From positions 1,046,770 through 1,110,769 of the forward strand of contig VXAU01003998.1 in NCBI GenBank assembly GCA_013399695.1: 64,000 nt of DNA. The letters run 5' to 3'. Position 1 is the stretch's first letter. Every line of letters starts with the position of its first letter. This stretch comes from Formicarius rufipectus. Its lineage: Eukaryota; Chordata; Aves; Passeriformes; Formicariidae. Shown here piece by piece: positions 1 to 11,650 of this stretch. The position numbers and the translations under genes are program-made. The notes below the pieces were generated by a model, which saw only the letters and a list, made by a program, of their open reading frames with translations, was not told the origin of the DNA and ran no database searches.

Positions 1-1529
1 TAGGCAATGGTAACTTAGCAAATGGAATCTTTATATCAGCTTTGGAACTCAACAGTTCACATCTTGACATTTGGGGAGAAAGAGACATTGCAGCACTAGT
101 ACTGAAAACAAAAACATTGTTTAACTTGGATGAAGTTGCAAGGCTGCAACATGTCACTTCCCACTTGTCAGGGAGTGTGATTTTTCTCCTTGCTGCCTTA
201 GACAAAAGTGTGAGTGACAGACTTTCTACACTCTGAATCCAGACATGGGATATCATATGCTGGCTTTCTGCCTATTAGCATATGGCTGAAGAGACTTGGA
301 ACTGGTTGGATAAAAGGAGACTTTTTTCAGCTTGGAAAGAAATTGCGGTGTTATCCAGAGGGCAGGGGTAGATCTGGTAGATGAAGGATATATGAAGTTT
401 ATGCAAATAGACTGTTCTTCTTAAAACATGTAGCTTGATATTCTAGAACCTAGCAATGAAAACAGTTGTAAAATAGGACTCTGCTACTTTAGACTGAAGT
501 AGAATCTAAGTACTTAGAAAATTAAACCTGTGTTTAAGTTTTCTATCCACAGGATGATAGAATTGTTATTGGTATGTAAAACTACATATACAGTTGGTTG
601 GAAAGACACTAATATTTAGAAATGTAAGCGTGGAAAATGCTGTGGAGAAAATACTTTTAAAGGTCATCAACAGTTTTAGTGTCTTGGAGTGGAATTAATA
701 TTAATATTATAATATTTCTTAAAGTATCTTGAAAGTCGAGTCAGCCAAGTAACTCAGAGAATAAATTAGTGTAGTATGTATTAAAAGGGGTTTAGCCTTA
801 GGGAACCAAAGCGGAGCTATCAAACCACTGGCAAGTGCCAAGCAGACCAGTGCTGAGAGAAACTGAAAATAGGTAAGCAAAATTAAAGCATCTTTTGCTC
901 AGTTCTCAATTCTTCAACTTCCTGTTAGTAGCACAAGTCATCTTAGGTATAAATAGCTCAGTCTGACAAAATCCTAGTAATGACCATAAAAAGACAAGAA
1001 TATTTCTTAGGAGTCTACCCAATACTACAAAATATGTCAAATGCCATGCAGCTTAAAAATTCCCTATTAGTAATCAGTAGCCCTTTGCCCAAGTCCATGG
1101 CCCGATGAAAAAAAAACAACCTTTGAATTCTCCAGAACATCATTACAGAGTTCAGTGTATTACTCCACAAGTGCTGTCTGTAGTTCACCTTGCAAAGGCT
1201 AGTAAGTAGCTCTCCATGAACTAAAATGTCATTCTAAATGATCGGTGAACTCAGAGGACACAGAATGAGTTTCTTACCAAGTGAACCCCATACTGCTACA
1301 ACTGCTCCAGTACCTTTCAGACTGTACACATGCAGCCTAAATCTCTGACTGCTTATCTAACTGCAGCCCTCATATTGAGAGCTCAGCAAGGCTACAATGA
1401 CTTCAGTAATGAAAAGTGGTATTTGTACAGCAGTACACTGTGCAGAACATTTCTACATAACTCTCTGTGAACATCTCAATTTATAGGTTTAGACATCTAA
1501 AGTACTGTAAGTACATTGGAATGATTTAC
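1..1529. other. PTPN5 intron 9, left edge of window
   Basis: AT-rich sequence without recognisable exon, repeat or RNA gene. Presumably intron between exon 9 and the missing catalytic exons. Confidence 0.6.
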
Positions 1530-1640
1530 CTTTAGGGTGATGAGCCTTAAACGGTAATCGTCTGCTTGTATGACTCTGTTAACTGTGATTTCTATTCCTT
1601 CATAGGTGACCTGTTCCTCTGGCCAATACTCTGTGCATTT
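1530..1640 (-). CDS. PTPN5: PTPN5 coding exon 9 (last one in the window; residues 380-416)
   Basis: It reads KCTEYWPEEQVTYEGIEITV then NRVIQADDYRLRLITLK. Acceptor is ATATTGCACACAG, donor GTAAAT. KCxxYWP is conserved motif 6 of the PTP fold. The following beta strands precede the KHYWFTSWPD segment, which should be in the next exon. Human STEP61 is 541 residues as I recall, and about 123 remain after this point, so 416 coding residues here agree with the expected length. I looked for the WPD-loop and HCSAGIGRTG exons on the minus strand in 1-1529 and did not see them. They must lie beyond the left edge if the gene is intact. Confidence 0.96.
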
Positions 1641-4600
1641 CTGTGTGCAATATAAAATAAATCCAGTTAAGCAGCTATCAAGGGAGGTTCACTTTTGCTC
1701 CTCTGAAATTGGATACAGTACTTGCATAGATGAATATGAATAAACTTAGTTTCTATAATAAGTACAAGTTTTCAGTTTCTAAACAGGGACCACATTTCAG
1801 CTGATTTTTGCTGTATTCATGATAGTCTGATTGCTTGATTAAAAATGCACAAATCAAGTAAATACTTGCTTTTAAACACACACATCCTTATTTATCTTTG
1901 TGCAACTGATGTGCATTTTGAAGGTTCATTAGAGAGACCAGTGGCAATATGCTTGTCTTTTGAGATTAATCCCTTTCTTAATAATGATTTGTATAATACA
2001 CAGGAGTTACCAATACATCTGTGCTGCATATATACTGATGTGAAAACACAAAATACAGCTTTTCAATTTTTAATAAAAGCTCAATGCTCTCTGAATATAA
2101 AATGATCATTTGCCTAAGTTTTTGTATAAAATAACATAACTGGGGATGCTTTGGGAAACAGATTTTGTGTCACAACCCACTTAAAATTGTCAGTGAGAAT
2201 CTTTCAAAGCTAAGGAACTAAAAGGAAGCAATAGCAGTGAGAGATATTAGACCACTACATTTGATTTTGCCAAAAACCAGTCAGAATGCAGCTAACACAA
2301 CCTGACAATTAGAGACACAGAAACTATACTTGAACTGCAAATCTATTTTGTGGTACCAATACACTAAAGATAAGTAGGTGAAAATTTTTAAGTACTCCTA
2401 TCCTATACAGAGGAAAAAGATCGTGGGGTTTTTGTATGCAGTTTCTTTGAACTAATCAATATGCAAAGGCAGAGACAGGCATTACAAGACGGTGCACAAA
2501 TTAGTTCATGGACAAGGAATGACATGAACAAGACAGAATCTGAGAAAAAGGCTTGCTGGTGATAATGCAAGAGGCAGTCTTGTTATCACAGGAGAGTAGG
2601 TATCTGTTATTCAACAAACCTCGGTAAAGATGATGCTTGTGAGATTCCTCTTACACATAGCTGTACACAATCTTGAAGGAAGCAAGTTGATTCATTTTGG
2701 TCTCCCCCACCAAAAATAATTCTGCTTCAGGAGAAAGACTAGCAACAGAAAAGTACCTTGCAAAGTTATTGAGTCAAAATTTTTGTGTGGGAGAATCAGT
2801 GTTGCTCCATTTGCACAGTGCATCAGTTAATAACCCACCGGGAGTTTGGCCCACTGTGTCTCTGCAAAGTTATTTTTCACATATTGTGTTTTTCCTCATG
2901 AACTACAGAATCTGCTGTAGAAATTGTCAAGAGTGCTACCAGCTATCAATAGCACAGACTCTGCTTAAAGGAGTGGAGTAAGATTGCCCACTCATTTCTG
3001 TGGGCTGTCTGTCAGTTCAGATTAGAAGTGACAGAGGGCTGAGGTATAGAGCTTTTAATACTCACATTAGTGAAGTCATTGCACCAAGGAGGAACACAAA
3101 GCCTCTCTTATTAGCATCATTGCTGAACAAAGGTTTTGATATTGAATCCAGGTACTTCTGAGTCCTGTTATTCATATTTTAATATATGTGTTATGGAAAA
3201 AGGAAATAATATAGAAGACATTTACATGAAAGGACCTTGTATTTATGGCTGAGATTACTGACATCATTTAATTTCTGACACAAAAGGTATCAGAAAAGAC
3301 TCAGCAGCTCTCTTGTGATATATAAAGTGTAGTGAGCTCCAGTTATACAGTGCATCAGCACTGCAGTGCACTGCTTCCCAAGACTGCTATGAGGGGTGAA
3401 ATATCTGCCTAATGCAGTTAAGAGGCAATTCAGATATAAAGGTTATTTTGCATTCCTGTTATACAATCTGGCTATGAAAACTAGTCAAAGAACTTATCAC
3501 CAGATATGTCATTCAGGACCAGTATTCCCTCTGCATCTCCTTCTTTAAACCTCAAAGTACTCAAAAGATTCTGGTACACTATGTGATGACATTTTAACAT
3601 CTTACATGCCAGAAACTGGTGATTTTGATCAAACAAGTTATTACTTCAGTGCTGCTGCTCAGACACAGGCAGGCGCAAGTTTAAAATGTTAGTGAAAACA
3701 AAACATTTAGATCAGTAACATACTGTTTTGCACCAGCAGTGCCTTGACAGTACATGTCCAATCAACCAGCTGTAGTTGAGTGACCATTTTTAACTTTCAA
3801 TGAGTGATAATTTGGTGTCAGTCTCATTCACATCCTTTTTTTCAATGAAGTTCAAGGTTAAATGTTATTTACTTTATAACTGAAAAGCTAAAAGTTTGTG
3901 CATGTGCATGATTAGGGGCAGTAAGCTTCCAGCTAGCAGATAAGCCATTATAACTCTGTGTGTATGTTGGGCATCTTCTTCTCCAAAGCAAACTCTCACC
4001 AAAAGACAAGCTTGACATATACCACTGCTGCTGCAGCTTTAGAAACAATATTTGGATAACTCCACTCCACCTTGCTGCTAGTGGTGAGGGAAGATGTAGA
4101 GCACAACATATGCTCAGACCTTTCTCACGTCTGACACTGCCAATAAAGGCAGAGATGAGCTCAGCTACATGTGTGTAAGTTGAAGCCCAGGCACATAGTT
4201 CTTGCAACTCTGCTATGGAGCAAATATTTCAGCAGGTAAGTAAAGAACACCTGGAGGGCAGCAGTATTTTAAACTGGAAAAAAAAAATCCACTTTAGGTG
4301 GATTACCAGAAACACCATGACAATTTAACTTCTTGAAGCACATGGCAAATAGACTATCTCAACATCTTAATTTCAGTATTTCAAAAGCATTTCCTGGACA
4401 CATTCAGGAAAAGCTCCTCCACATCCAAGTCAGTTCCAGTTGTTGATTATCATAACTAGCATTTTTTCAGAACTCAAGTACAGTGTCAATGAAATGCAAG
4501 ATAAAGCAGCAACAACTCTACTGATTCAAGACATTTAATCCTAGTATTTATGGGCTACTATTGGTTTTGATTCCTTTAGAGGGAACTTCCAAGATTGCCT

Positions 4601-4866
4601 GCAAATAGAGCTGGGTTAGGAGAGGTTTCAGGTCAGCTGGGAGAGGAAAATGGCAAAACCAGCAGTAGGCTAAGTAAGACAGCAAAACAGGACTTACAGT
4701 AAACTGACCTGAAAGAGAAGCCCACATCTTCTCTGAGCCTGAAGAATTTAACGCTGGCTCTGATTGCACAGGCCACTGAACCAACTTCTGTTTGCTGGCT
4801 TAGCGTCTATGCCGAAAATATCTACTAGAGTACAGACAAAAATCAGACTGTACGTAACACTATTAC
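1641..4866. other. PTPN5 intron 8
   Basis: Intron of about 3.2 kb between exons 8 and 9. I see no repeat family or exon in it. The open frames at 3.9-4.2 kb on both strands overlap one another and lack any recognisable motif. The neighbouring intron 7 (5005-5495, 491 bases) is likewise featureless. Confidence 0.7.
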
Positions 4867-5004
4867 CTCATTCATCTCTTCTATATTGGTAATCATGACA
4901 ATGATGGGGGAACGCTCCTGCCACACCATTCTCCAGAAGTCAGTGACAGTATTAACTATCGGTCCCTGAGTAGCAATATATACCTTTTCCTCTCCTCCAT
5001 AACC
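4867..5004 (-). CDS. PTPN5: PTPN5 coding exon 8: central PTP core (residues 334-379)
   Basis: It reads GYGGEEKVYIATQGPIVNTV, TDFWRMVWQE and SPIIVMITNIEEMNE. Acceptor is TTTTGTTGGCAG, donor GTAATA (slightly off consensus). KVYIATQGP, DFWRMVWQE and IIVMIT are conserved motifs 3 to 5 of classical PTP domains. GYGGEEKVYIATQGPI with NIEEMNE matches STEP, not PTPRR (which has GYSGKEKAFIATQGP). Differences from human are few. The exon is exactly 46 codons, phase 0 at both ends. Confidence 0.98.
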
Positions 5005-5495
5005 CTGCCAACAAAACAACAAGAGATCAGTTTCAACAGGGATGTCGACCACAACCTTGAAGTTTCGGTCTTTAAAACACAGAACTATGCTGGTTGAAAT
5101 GGTGACTTCGTGGCATCAGTTCTCCTCTCCATTTCTCGCCTGAACACATGTACATGGAGCGAAGGCGCAGTATGGACTCATGTAATTCCAGAACAGTGTC
5201 CAACAGCCATGAGGTGACTCTGGCCAGGCCAAAGCCTTACTCAGGCTGATTATCTAGTGCCTTGGTTAGGCCAGTTGACAAGGCATTTGCATCAAGAACT
5301 GCAGAAGTGTGTTTCTGTCTGGTCTGAATCTGTACAGGTGCATTTTGAGATTTGGTTTTCAGCTAATGTAAGCAGGAGAGAAGAGCAATCAGATCAGCTA
5401 GGATGCCTTGAAAAGCCAGTGAATACTGCAATTCTGTTTACATTAACAGTGGCAGATAGAGGCTAGGCAGACACAGTGGACTTCTGAGCTCTTAC

Positions 5496-5575
5496 CCTGA
5501 TGTAGTTAGCATTGATGTAAGAGCTGAGGGGATCGTCCTGATCAGCTGAGGTAAGGCACACTCTGCTGTGAGGAT
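5496..5575 (-). CDS. PTPN5: PTPN5 coding exon 7: substrate-side PTP motif (residues 307-333)
   Basis: It completes Asn307 and reads PHSRVCLTSADQDDPLSSYI then NANYIR. Acceptor is ACACCTTTCAG, donor GTAAGA. DPLSSYINANYIRG is the second conserved motif of classical tyrosine phosphatases, part of the domain core. PHSRVCLTS is shared with mammalian STEP. The exon is 80 bases (two bases plus 26 codons). The last codon must be AGG with donor GTAAG, because exon 8 begins with a complete Gly codon. Confidence 0.96.
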
Positions 5576-8098
5576 CTGAAAGGTGTAAAGAGAAGTAATA
5601 ATTTGTCAATTCCTCAGAGGAAAGAGACACACAGGGTTATTTTGTACAGCAAGACATTTACATGCACTCTTGGCTATACAACAGATGTTAGTGGCCTTGG
5701 AAAACACTCCCATGTTAAGAAGCTACCATAAAAAAAAAGGAAAGGATGGTTGGGATAATTTGCCTTCTTCTGAGAGTTTCACACACTCTGTGAAGCCTGC
5801 TTAATTGGTCCTGTTGCAGAGTCAGTGTCTCAGCATGCCTCTGGAAAAGCGATCTTCTGCTTCAGGAAATTATTTCTCCATGTGTTAGGTCAACAGATTC
5901 ATTCTAGTTTGAAAGATATTAGAATATTGTTTGTAAAATGACAGCAAACAGCTTTTCTCCCAAACCATAAACACGTGTTTCTTGTGTCCAGGCAAGCAAG
6001 ACGATAATAACTCTTTCCCTATTTCATCTTGCAATGAACCACACTCCAGGATGTGCTACAAACAAATATAATGGGTGAAGAGAAATTAAAGAATATTAAT
6101 AGTCCCTTGTTCTTTAAGTGTCTTCAGGACTTGAGACTCCTTCGCTGAAGCTGTTTATGAAGCATTATTCCTGTTCTAATAAAATGACAAAAGAAAACAT
6201 TATTTCACTTGAGAAATTCAGTCCAGTTCCCACTGAAGTCAATGGCTGTTCCAATGATTTCAGTGCCAAGTAACACAGGCTCACATTCATCCACCTTCAC
6301 CAGAGCTACAATTTACTACAATTGACAAGAAACAACCTACTGCTGACAGAGGCCTCAGCAAAGACCAACAATTATATCACCAGGATAATATTAAAACCAA
6401 ATCATGACTTTTCATTAAAAAATTCAGCCTGCTTAGAAACAAGGGAAAAAAAAGTATGCAAAAATTGTGCTTTATCCAATATCATATTAAGGACTAAGCA
6501 CAAAGTAATTTCTATAGTTCTACAAACACAGACTCAGCATGAAACTTTGTCCTCAGAGAGACCAGATTCATGTTTACTGGGATCTTTGGCTTTGAAGCAC
6601 AAAGAGAATGCTTAGCTCTCCTTGCCACCCACTTTACTGCCAGCACCAAGACCTTTGAAATGGAGGTAGTGGGATAAGAGTGAACACTCAGCCCTCTTCC
6701 TTCCTCAACATTAAGTTTTTTTTTGGCCCCCGCCAGGGGCAAAGTTGCACAGAGGTTACTAGTTTTTTAATTCATTCAGAAAAAATACTCAGACCCCTCA
6801 GAACCCTGGAAGAAGATTTTTAACCCTTAGAGACACAGTAGGGTAGAAACTAGTTAGCTGAGATGGAGAAGTCAAAGTGACAACAATGCTAGCAGATATC
6901 CATATGGCTGGGATGAAGCTTGCAGCAAATTAACCCACTGAGTGATCACTCAATAACATATGGTAGTGGGCCATTCTCAGTCATCTGATTACAACTCTGG
7001 AACAGGGGTTTCAAAATAGCAGCAATTCTGATGTTTCAGTTCAAACACCAAATACGACATTTAAAATGGATCCTGCTCTCAAAGTACACAATAGCTACAA
7101 ATTCAGAATACAGAGATCACTTAGAAATCTGGCATCTTGGACATCTGCAATCATTAGCCACCTTTGCAATCTTCCCTTTTCAGCAAAACCAGTGAACTAA
7201 TATTTGATAAATTCACCTCAGTCATTAGCACAGCGATAGTGAAAGGTGGTTGAATGTTTTTGGCCTAAGGTAGAGTACAAAGTCATCAGAAGGGTTGAAC
7301 ACACTGGGCTGCAGCTGCTGGAGTTTTAAAACAGATTAAAAAAAAAAAATCTCTTTTAAAACCATTTCCAATCCAGGTTCATTGACTAAAATGTTTGGTA
7401 TTTTTGACTTCTCTGCACTTATTTTTGATAACGTGGCATTGAACCTTTTGGACTTTGAAAACAGAGCTACTGCGGCTAGTGGTGACATCATTCAGCAATG
7501 ACTTTTAGCAAAAAAAGAGGCATGACATCCATCACTTTTCAAAGTAGCTTAAGTATGACAGAGGGAAAAATGATGACACTTGTAAAAGTTTGTACCAAAA
7601 TGTTTCTCAAAACTCCTATTCCTAGTTACAAATAAAATTAGCGTAATAGAAAAATCTTTTTATTTTCTGTGTCATCTTAACACCATCAGGCCAGTTACCA
7701 ATATTCACAATCTGCATTTTAGGCACGATTCTGAGAGAAACATCAGTGATTAAAATACCATTGCAAGAATTTAATCCTTCTAAAGCAGTTTAGTCAAAGA
7801 AACCACTAAAAAACATCTGAATAAACACCAGGGTCTTGGATAAAATTTTTAAGCAGCACCAAATGATGCAATTTAAAAACCTACGATTCACCAAAAATCA
7901 GCAGCACTTAGGTTCTTCATGCTCTGTACCTCTTTGGAAATTTCATTGACACTTTGAAGCCATGTTGCTGCCTCAAACATAACCTTTGGACAATACATTG
8001 TGGTGACAGCTTCATGCACTCTGGAAAGGAAAACGCAAAGCCCTCCAGCATGTGGAATAAGCCACCCTACCTCAGTAACTTAAAAAGCACAAACTTAC
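5576..8098. other. PTPN5 intron 6
   Basis: Intron of about 2.5 kb. No repeat family recognised, only short homopolymer runs near 5730, 6715 and 7340. Confidence 0.7.
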
Positions 8099-8183
8099 TT
8101 GGGAGAATTGTTTTGTAGCGATTCTTACGCACTAAGCCTGGAATATCATATTCCTTTGGGTCAACAAAGTTCATTGGAATTTC
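8099..8183 (-). CDS. PTPN5: PTPN5 coding exon 6: entry to the phosphatase domain (residues 279-307)
   Basis: It reads EIPMNFVDPKEYDIPGLVRK then NRYKTILP plus one base of an Asn codon. Acceptor is TTTTTAAACAG, donor GTAAGT, length 85. KNRYKTILP is the phosphotyrosine-recognition-side motif that opens every classical PTP domain (NxxKNRY family motif). EYDIPGLVRKN is characteristic of STEP; PTPRR has EIDIPRHGTKN at this place. It starts in phase 0 after Phe278 and hands one base to exon 7. Confidence 0.97.
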
Positions 8184-9079
8184 CTGTTTAAAAACAACAA
8201 CAAAATCACAAAACCATAAAAGACAGTAGGTAGTATTATTAGATTCACAGGAGGAATAAAAACCCAAAGCCCATTATGTCCTGTGAGGGAGGCAAAATGA
8301 TGAAGTCAGTTGAGACATATGGTACAGCACTTCTAGCAATTTATCACCAAAATATGATTGATGTTTCCTTTTACTGTCACTGGTTTTCTTTTCTGAAATC
8401 CTTAATATGAAAATGCTCATAGTGATTAATTCATTGAGTAGTATGCGCAACAGCGTTATGTTCACTCCGAATATTATTAGAACTGAATTGGAAGTGTAGG
8501 CACAGAACTAAGCAAAAGGTGGTATGCAAGACTGCTCCAACAGTGATGGACCTCAGACACCACCCTTTCTGACTCACATTGCTTCCTCTCCGAGGGTGGA
8601 AGTTCATCATTGGCTAGGGGCTTTCACCAGCAACAAGGTACAGCACATATTATGACATGCTGGTGTACTGACCTGACTGTGGAGCTGGGGCAGTGCCAGT
8701 GGTTTTGATCCATGGGAAAGGACAGCAAAGAACAGCAGGGATTACCTGCTCTCTACACTGCTGATGCAAAGAACATACAAAGATGGATGGGCTTCGTAGT
8801 CTTCACTGCTCATCTCCTGCAACAAGTGGCCAGTGCCAGGCAGGAACAAACAGGAGCCTTCCACCAAAAGTAGTCAGCAGGCATGTGATGGGAATGAATG
8901 TGTTAAACAGGCTCAGCAGAGATATGGCTCATGGGAACTTGAAAGCAGAGTTTGCCCTCCCAGCTCCTCCACACTGATTTGAGACACCCCTACTGGGCAT
9001 ACTGGTAACAGGAGTCAGGGTTGAATGAGACAAGCCTCACTCTGGGGAAAAATTAAGATGAGCAGCATTATGGACTCTA

Positions 9080-9332
9080 GAAATATAGAATCATTCAGAT
9101 TGGAAGTGACCTCTAAGATCATTAAGTCCAACCATTCATCTAGCACATCCATGTTCACTGCTAAGCCATGTCTTTAAGTGCCATATCCACATGTTTTTGA
9201 ATACTTTCAGCAATGATGATTCCACTGCCTCCTTGGGCACCTTGTTCCAATGCCTGAGCACCCCTTCATGACCAATTTTCCCCCAATATCCAATCTAAAC
9301 CTGCCCTGTTGCAACCTGAGACCAATTCTGGA
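9080..9332 (-). mobile_element. CR1 LINE 3' fragment
   Basis: The plus strand reads as the reverse complement of the conserved CR1 3' end: a block like AGAATCATTCAGATTGGAAG, then AAGTCCAACC, then CTTGTTCCAATGCCTGAGCA. It is old and 5'-truncated, with only the tail and 3' end of the element remaining. It is inserted in PTPN5 intron 5, in the same orientation as the gene. Confidence 0.85.
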
Positions 9333-10904
9333 ACCTTAAAAGACTGTCTGCACTCTGTCTCTTACACAGCACTGAGCATTCATTGTGTTTAATCACAGGC
9401 AATTCTTGACAAAAACATTTTGTTGAAGTACTTTCCTATCAATTTGAAGAACTGCATGAGAACAAAATCCTCATCTTTTTCTCAATTGTTACTTGATATT
9501 TAGTCACCCCAAACTCTTTCAAGCCAAGCTCCAGGGTCTGTCGTAGGGTCTTAAGTCATTCATGGCACAAGCCAATTTTTGGTTAAATCAACAGGACTTG
9601 TGCCTGAGTAAAAACTCTAAATATTGTAAGAATTTCAGGATTTAGCCCTGCAAACGTTCCTTCTGACTCTTCTTCAAAATGAAACACAGCTCCTTGCTTC
9701 ATCAAAGATCTGGACTGAAAATACACAGTGCAGAGCTGGCTGGTGATAACTGTTTCATGAAAAAATAACTAGTTTACAATTTTTAATTACAGATATGGCA
9801 TTTTGATTACACAGCATTTTTACCTGTGCTTTTCCAGTTTTCATTAAAGACTGAAAATAGCATTGGATAGTTTAGCTGCTGAATGACTCTATGAACACCA
9901 GGAAAAAAAATTCCAAATCTCTTTGAGAAATTAAGCATATTTTTTTCCCGTTTCTAACATTTTTCTCTTTGCTTGAAAGCTACAGCGTACCTCAGAGACT
10001 GATGATACTGTATGTGGACTAGTTCAGCAGTCAGTTAAGACAGCAAGTGAACATTTCCTCAGTAAAAGAGGCATAGATGCTTTACTTTAAAAGCATCAAG
10101 GTTTGCCTACACAAAATCTGCTTTTCTTCAACTTGTATAGCACTAAGTAAATTAAGGACCAGAGCTGGTGTTCTGTTTTAAAACAGAAGTCCAGACTATC
10201 CTCTTCTTGTAAAGCAAAGAAACTCCTGAAATTGCACAGAGAGGACAGAAATGATACTCAAGAGTGTTATTCCCTCATTTTCAGACACTTACAGGTCATG
10301 ACATGGACAGGCTGAAAGGGCTGTTATGCTGCAAAACATAATTTTCCTCCTGCTCTGCAGAGATTCCATGCTTAAGAGAATATGTGACTTGGCAGTATTA
10401 ACTTCAGTAGGTCTTGGTCACATGCCCTGCAACCCCTCAGCATGCAAAGTCTGTGCCCTGGTTACCTCCCATCTTGAGTAGGAATTCAGAACCCTGCCTA
10501 ACAGACATAATATAGCAGCATTTTGCATACTACTTTTTTTGGTCAGGTATAATAAACATGAGAAAAATTAAAATTTCTATTACATGGACACTCAAATAAT
10601 TAGGGAAGAGACTCAGTAGCATGCAAAGATCTAAAAAATGAGGGTACTCACTACACCAAAATGTACCTTATCCTAAACTACTCAGAAATCCAATTTTCAA
10701 TGGCTTGCTTCTTATGTGTAAGTATATTTTCCCAAAATGAGACAAAGACACTTTCTGCCAAAGTATCAGTGGGTCCAGTGAGCCAAGGACACATATTCCA
10801 GAATCCCAAAAGTAACTGGCAGTGAAGCTCACAACTAGTAAATAATAGCTGTGCTGTGCTTCAGTTAAACCAAATAACATTCAGTAGATTCACGTCAAAC
10901 CTTG

Positions 10905-11075
10905 AGCAGCAAAGTTGGTGGATTAGGGTGGTTGGGTCTTGGAACAGACTCCCCAGAGAAGTGGTCACAGCACCAAGCCTGACATTGCTCAAGAAAAATT
11001 TGGACAATGCTCTCAGGCACGTGGTGTGACTCTTGGGGATGGTCCCATGCAGGGCCAGGAGTTGGACTCTTCTGT
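10905..11075 (+). mobile_element. CR1 LINE 3' fragment
   Basis: It contains the CR1 3' signature GGTTGGGTCTTGGAACAGAC, CCCAGAGAAGTGGTCACAGC and the conserved CCAAGCCTGAC that follows. It is a short 5'-truncated copy opposite in orientation to PTPN5. The long minus-strand open frames here are shadows of the repeat. Confidence 0.8.
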
Positions 11076-11388
11076 ACATCAGTGAAAACTGATTTTTTAA
11101 GAAGTAGCATGTCAGTAACAAAAATGCAAAAAACATGTAAAAAAAAAAAGCTCTACTGTTCTTGCTCGAACTAATTTTTTAATATTTAAGTGACTATCAC
11201 TGGAAGCTTTCAGACACTGCCATTTCAAGGGATGACAAATTTGGGAACTGCATTAAATGCTTCACTGACCAAAGTAGAGTTTAAACGCACTACTTTTAGA
11301 CTTGCAGAAAATAATAGCAAGGATCATAGAAGACAGACAACATCTCATTTTTACTGATGCTTCTACAAGAGAGAGGTCAGACACTCAC

Positions 11389-11578
11389 AAAGAACTCTGC
11401 CTGGAGTATGAAAGGATCCAGTGCTTTCTTGTGCAGTTCCTCTTCAGTAAGGATGTTTGATGCCGTCTGGAGGTACTCTCGGGCTGACTGTTCTCGTGGT
11501 GACATGACATAGCCAAAACCTTGCTCAGAACAGCCTGGGGTACACATATCCAGTGTGAGTGAAACATTTGAACCTCTC
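11389..11578 (-). CDS. PTPN5: PTPN5 coding exon 5: second half of the docking motif and linker (residues 215-278)
   Basis: It completes Arg215 and reads RGSNVSLTLDMCTPGCSEQG, then the helical linker SPREQSAREYLQ and ends LDPFILQAEFF. Acceptor is CTCTGTTTTGCAG, donor GTGAGT. RRGSNVSLTLDM is the core of the kinase interaction motif that binds ERK and p38. The Ser in RGS (Ser218 here, Ser221 in human STEP61) is the PKA-regulated residue that blocks substrate docking. TPGCSEQGFGYVMSPRE identifies STEP rather than the paralogs PTPRR or PTPN7: PTPRR has a different sequence after LTLDM. The only long open frame on this strand here is out of phase with the true reading frame. Confidence 0.97.
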
Positions 11579-11620
11579 CTGCAAAACAGAGCAGTTAAAG
11601 TTTGCTTACAACAGAACAGA

Positions 11621-11650
11621 CTGACCTACCAGCAAAAGATGGTAGGTCAG
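11621..11650. repeat. Perfect 11-bp inverted repeat beside the exon 5 acceptor
   Basis: Arms CTGACCTACCA (11621-11631) and TGGTAGGTCAG (11640-11650) pair perfectly around an 8-base loop. On the PTPN5 sense strand this hairpin lies roughly 40-70 bases upstream of the exon 5 3' splice site, in the usual branch-point zone. Confidence 0.7.

Larger units (their letters stand above)
8184..11388. other. PTPN5 intron 5
   Basis: Intron of about 3.2 kb between exons 5 and 6. It contains two CR1 fragments in opposite orientation (listed separately) and otherwise unremarkable AT-rich sequence. A short AAC/AAAC-type tract lies at about 8188-8206, right at the exon 6 acceptor side. Confidence 0.7.

Noticed and set aside
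11385..11567. 60-codon minus-strand frame across PTPN5 exon 5
   Set aside because: It is out of phase with the true exon reading frame, which joins exons 4 and 6 and gives the conserved docking motif.
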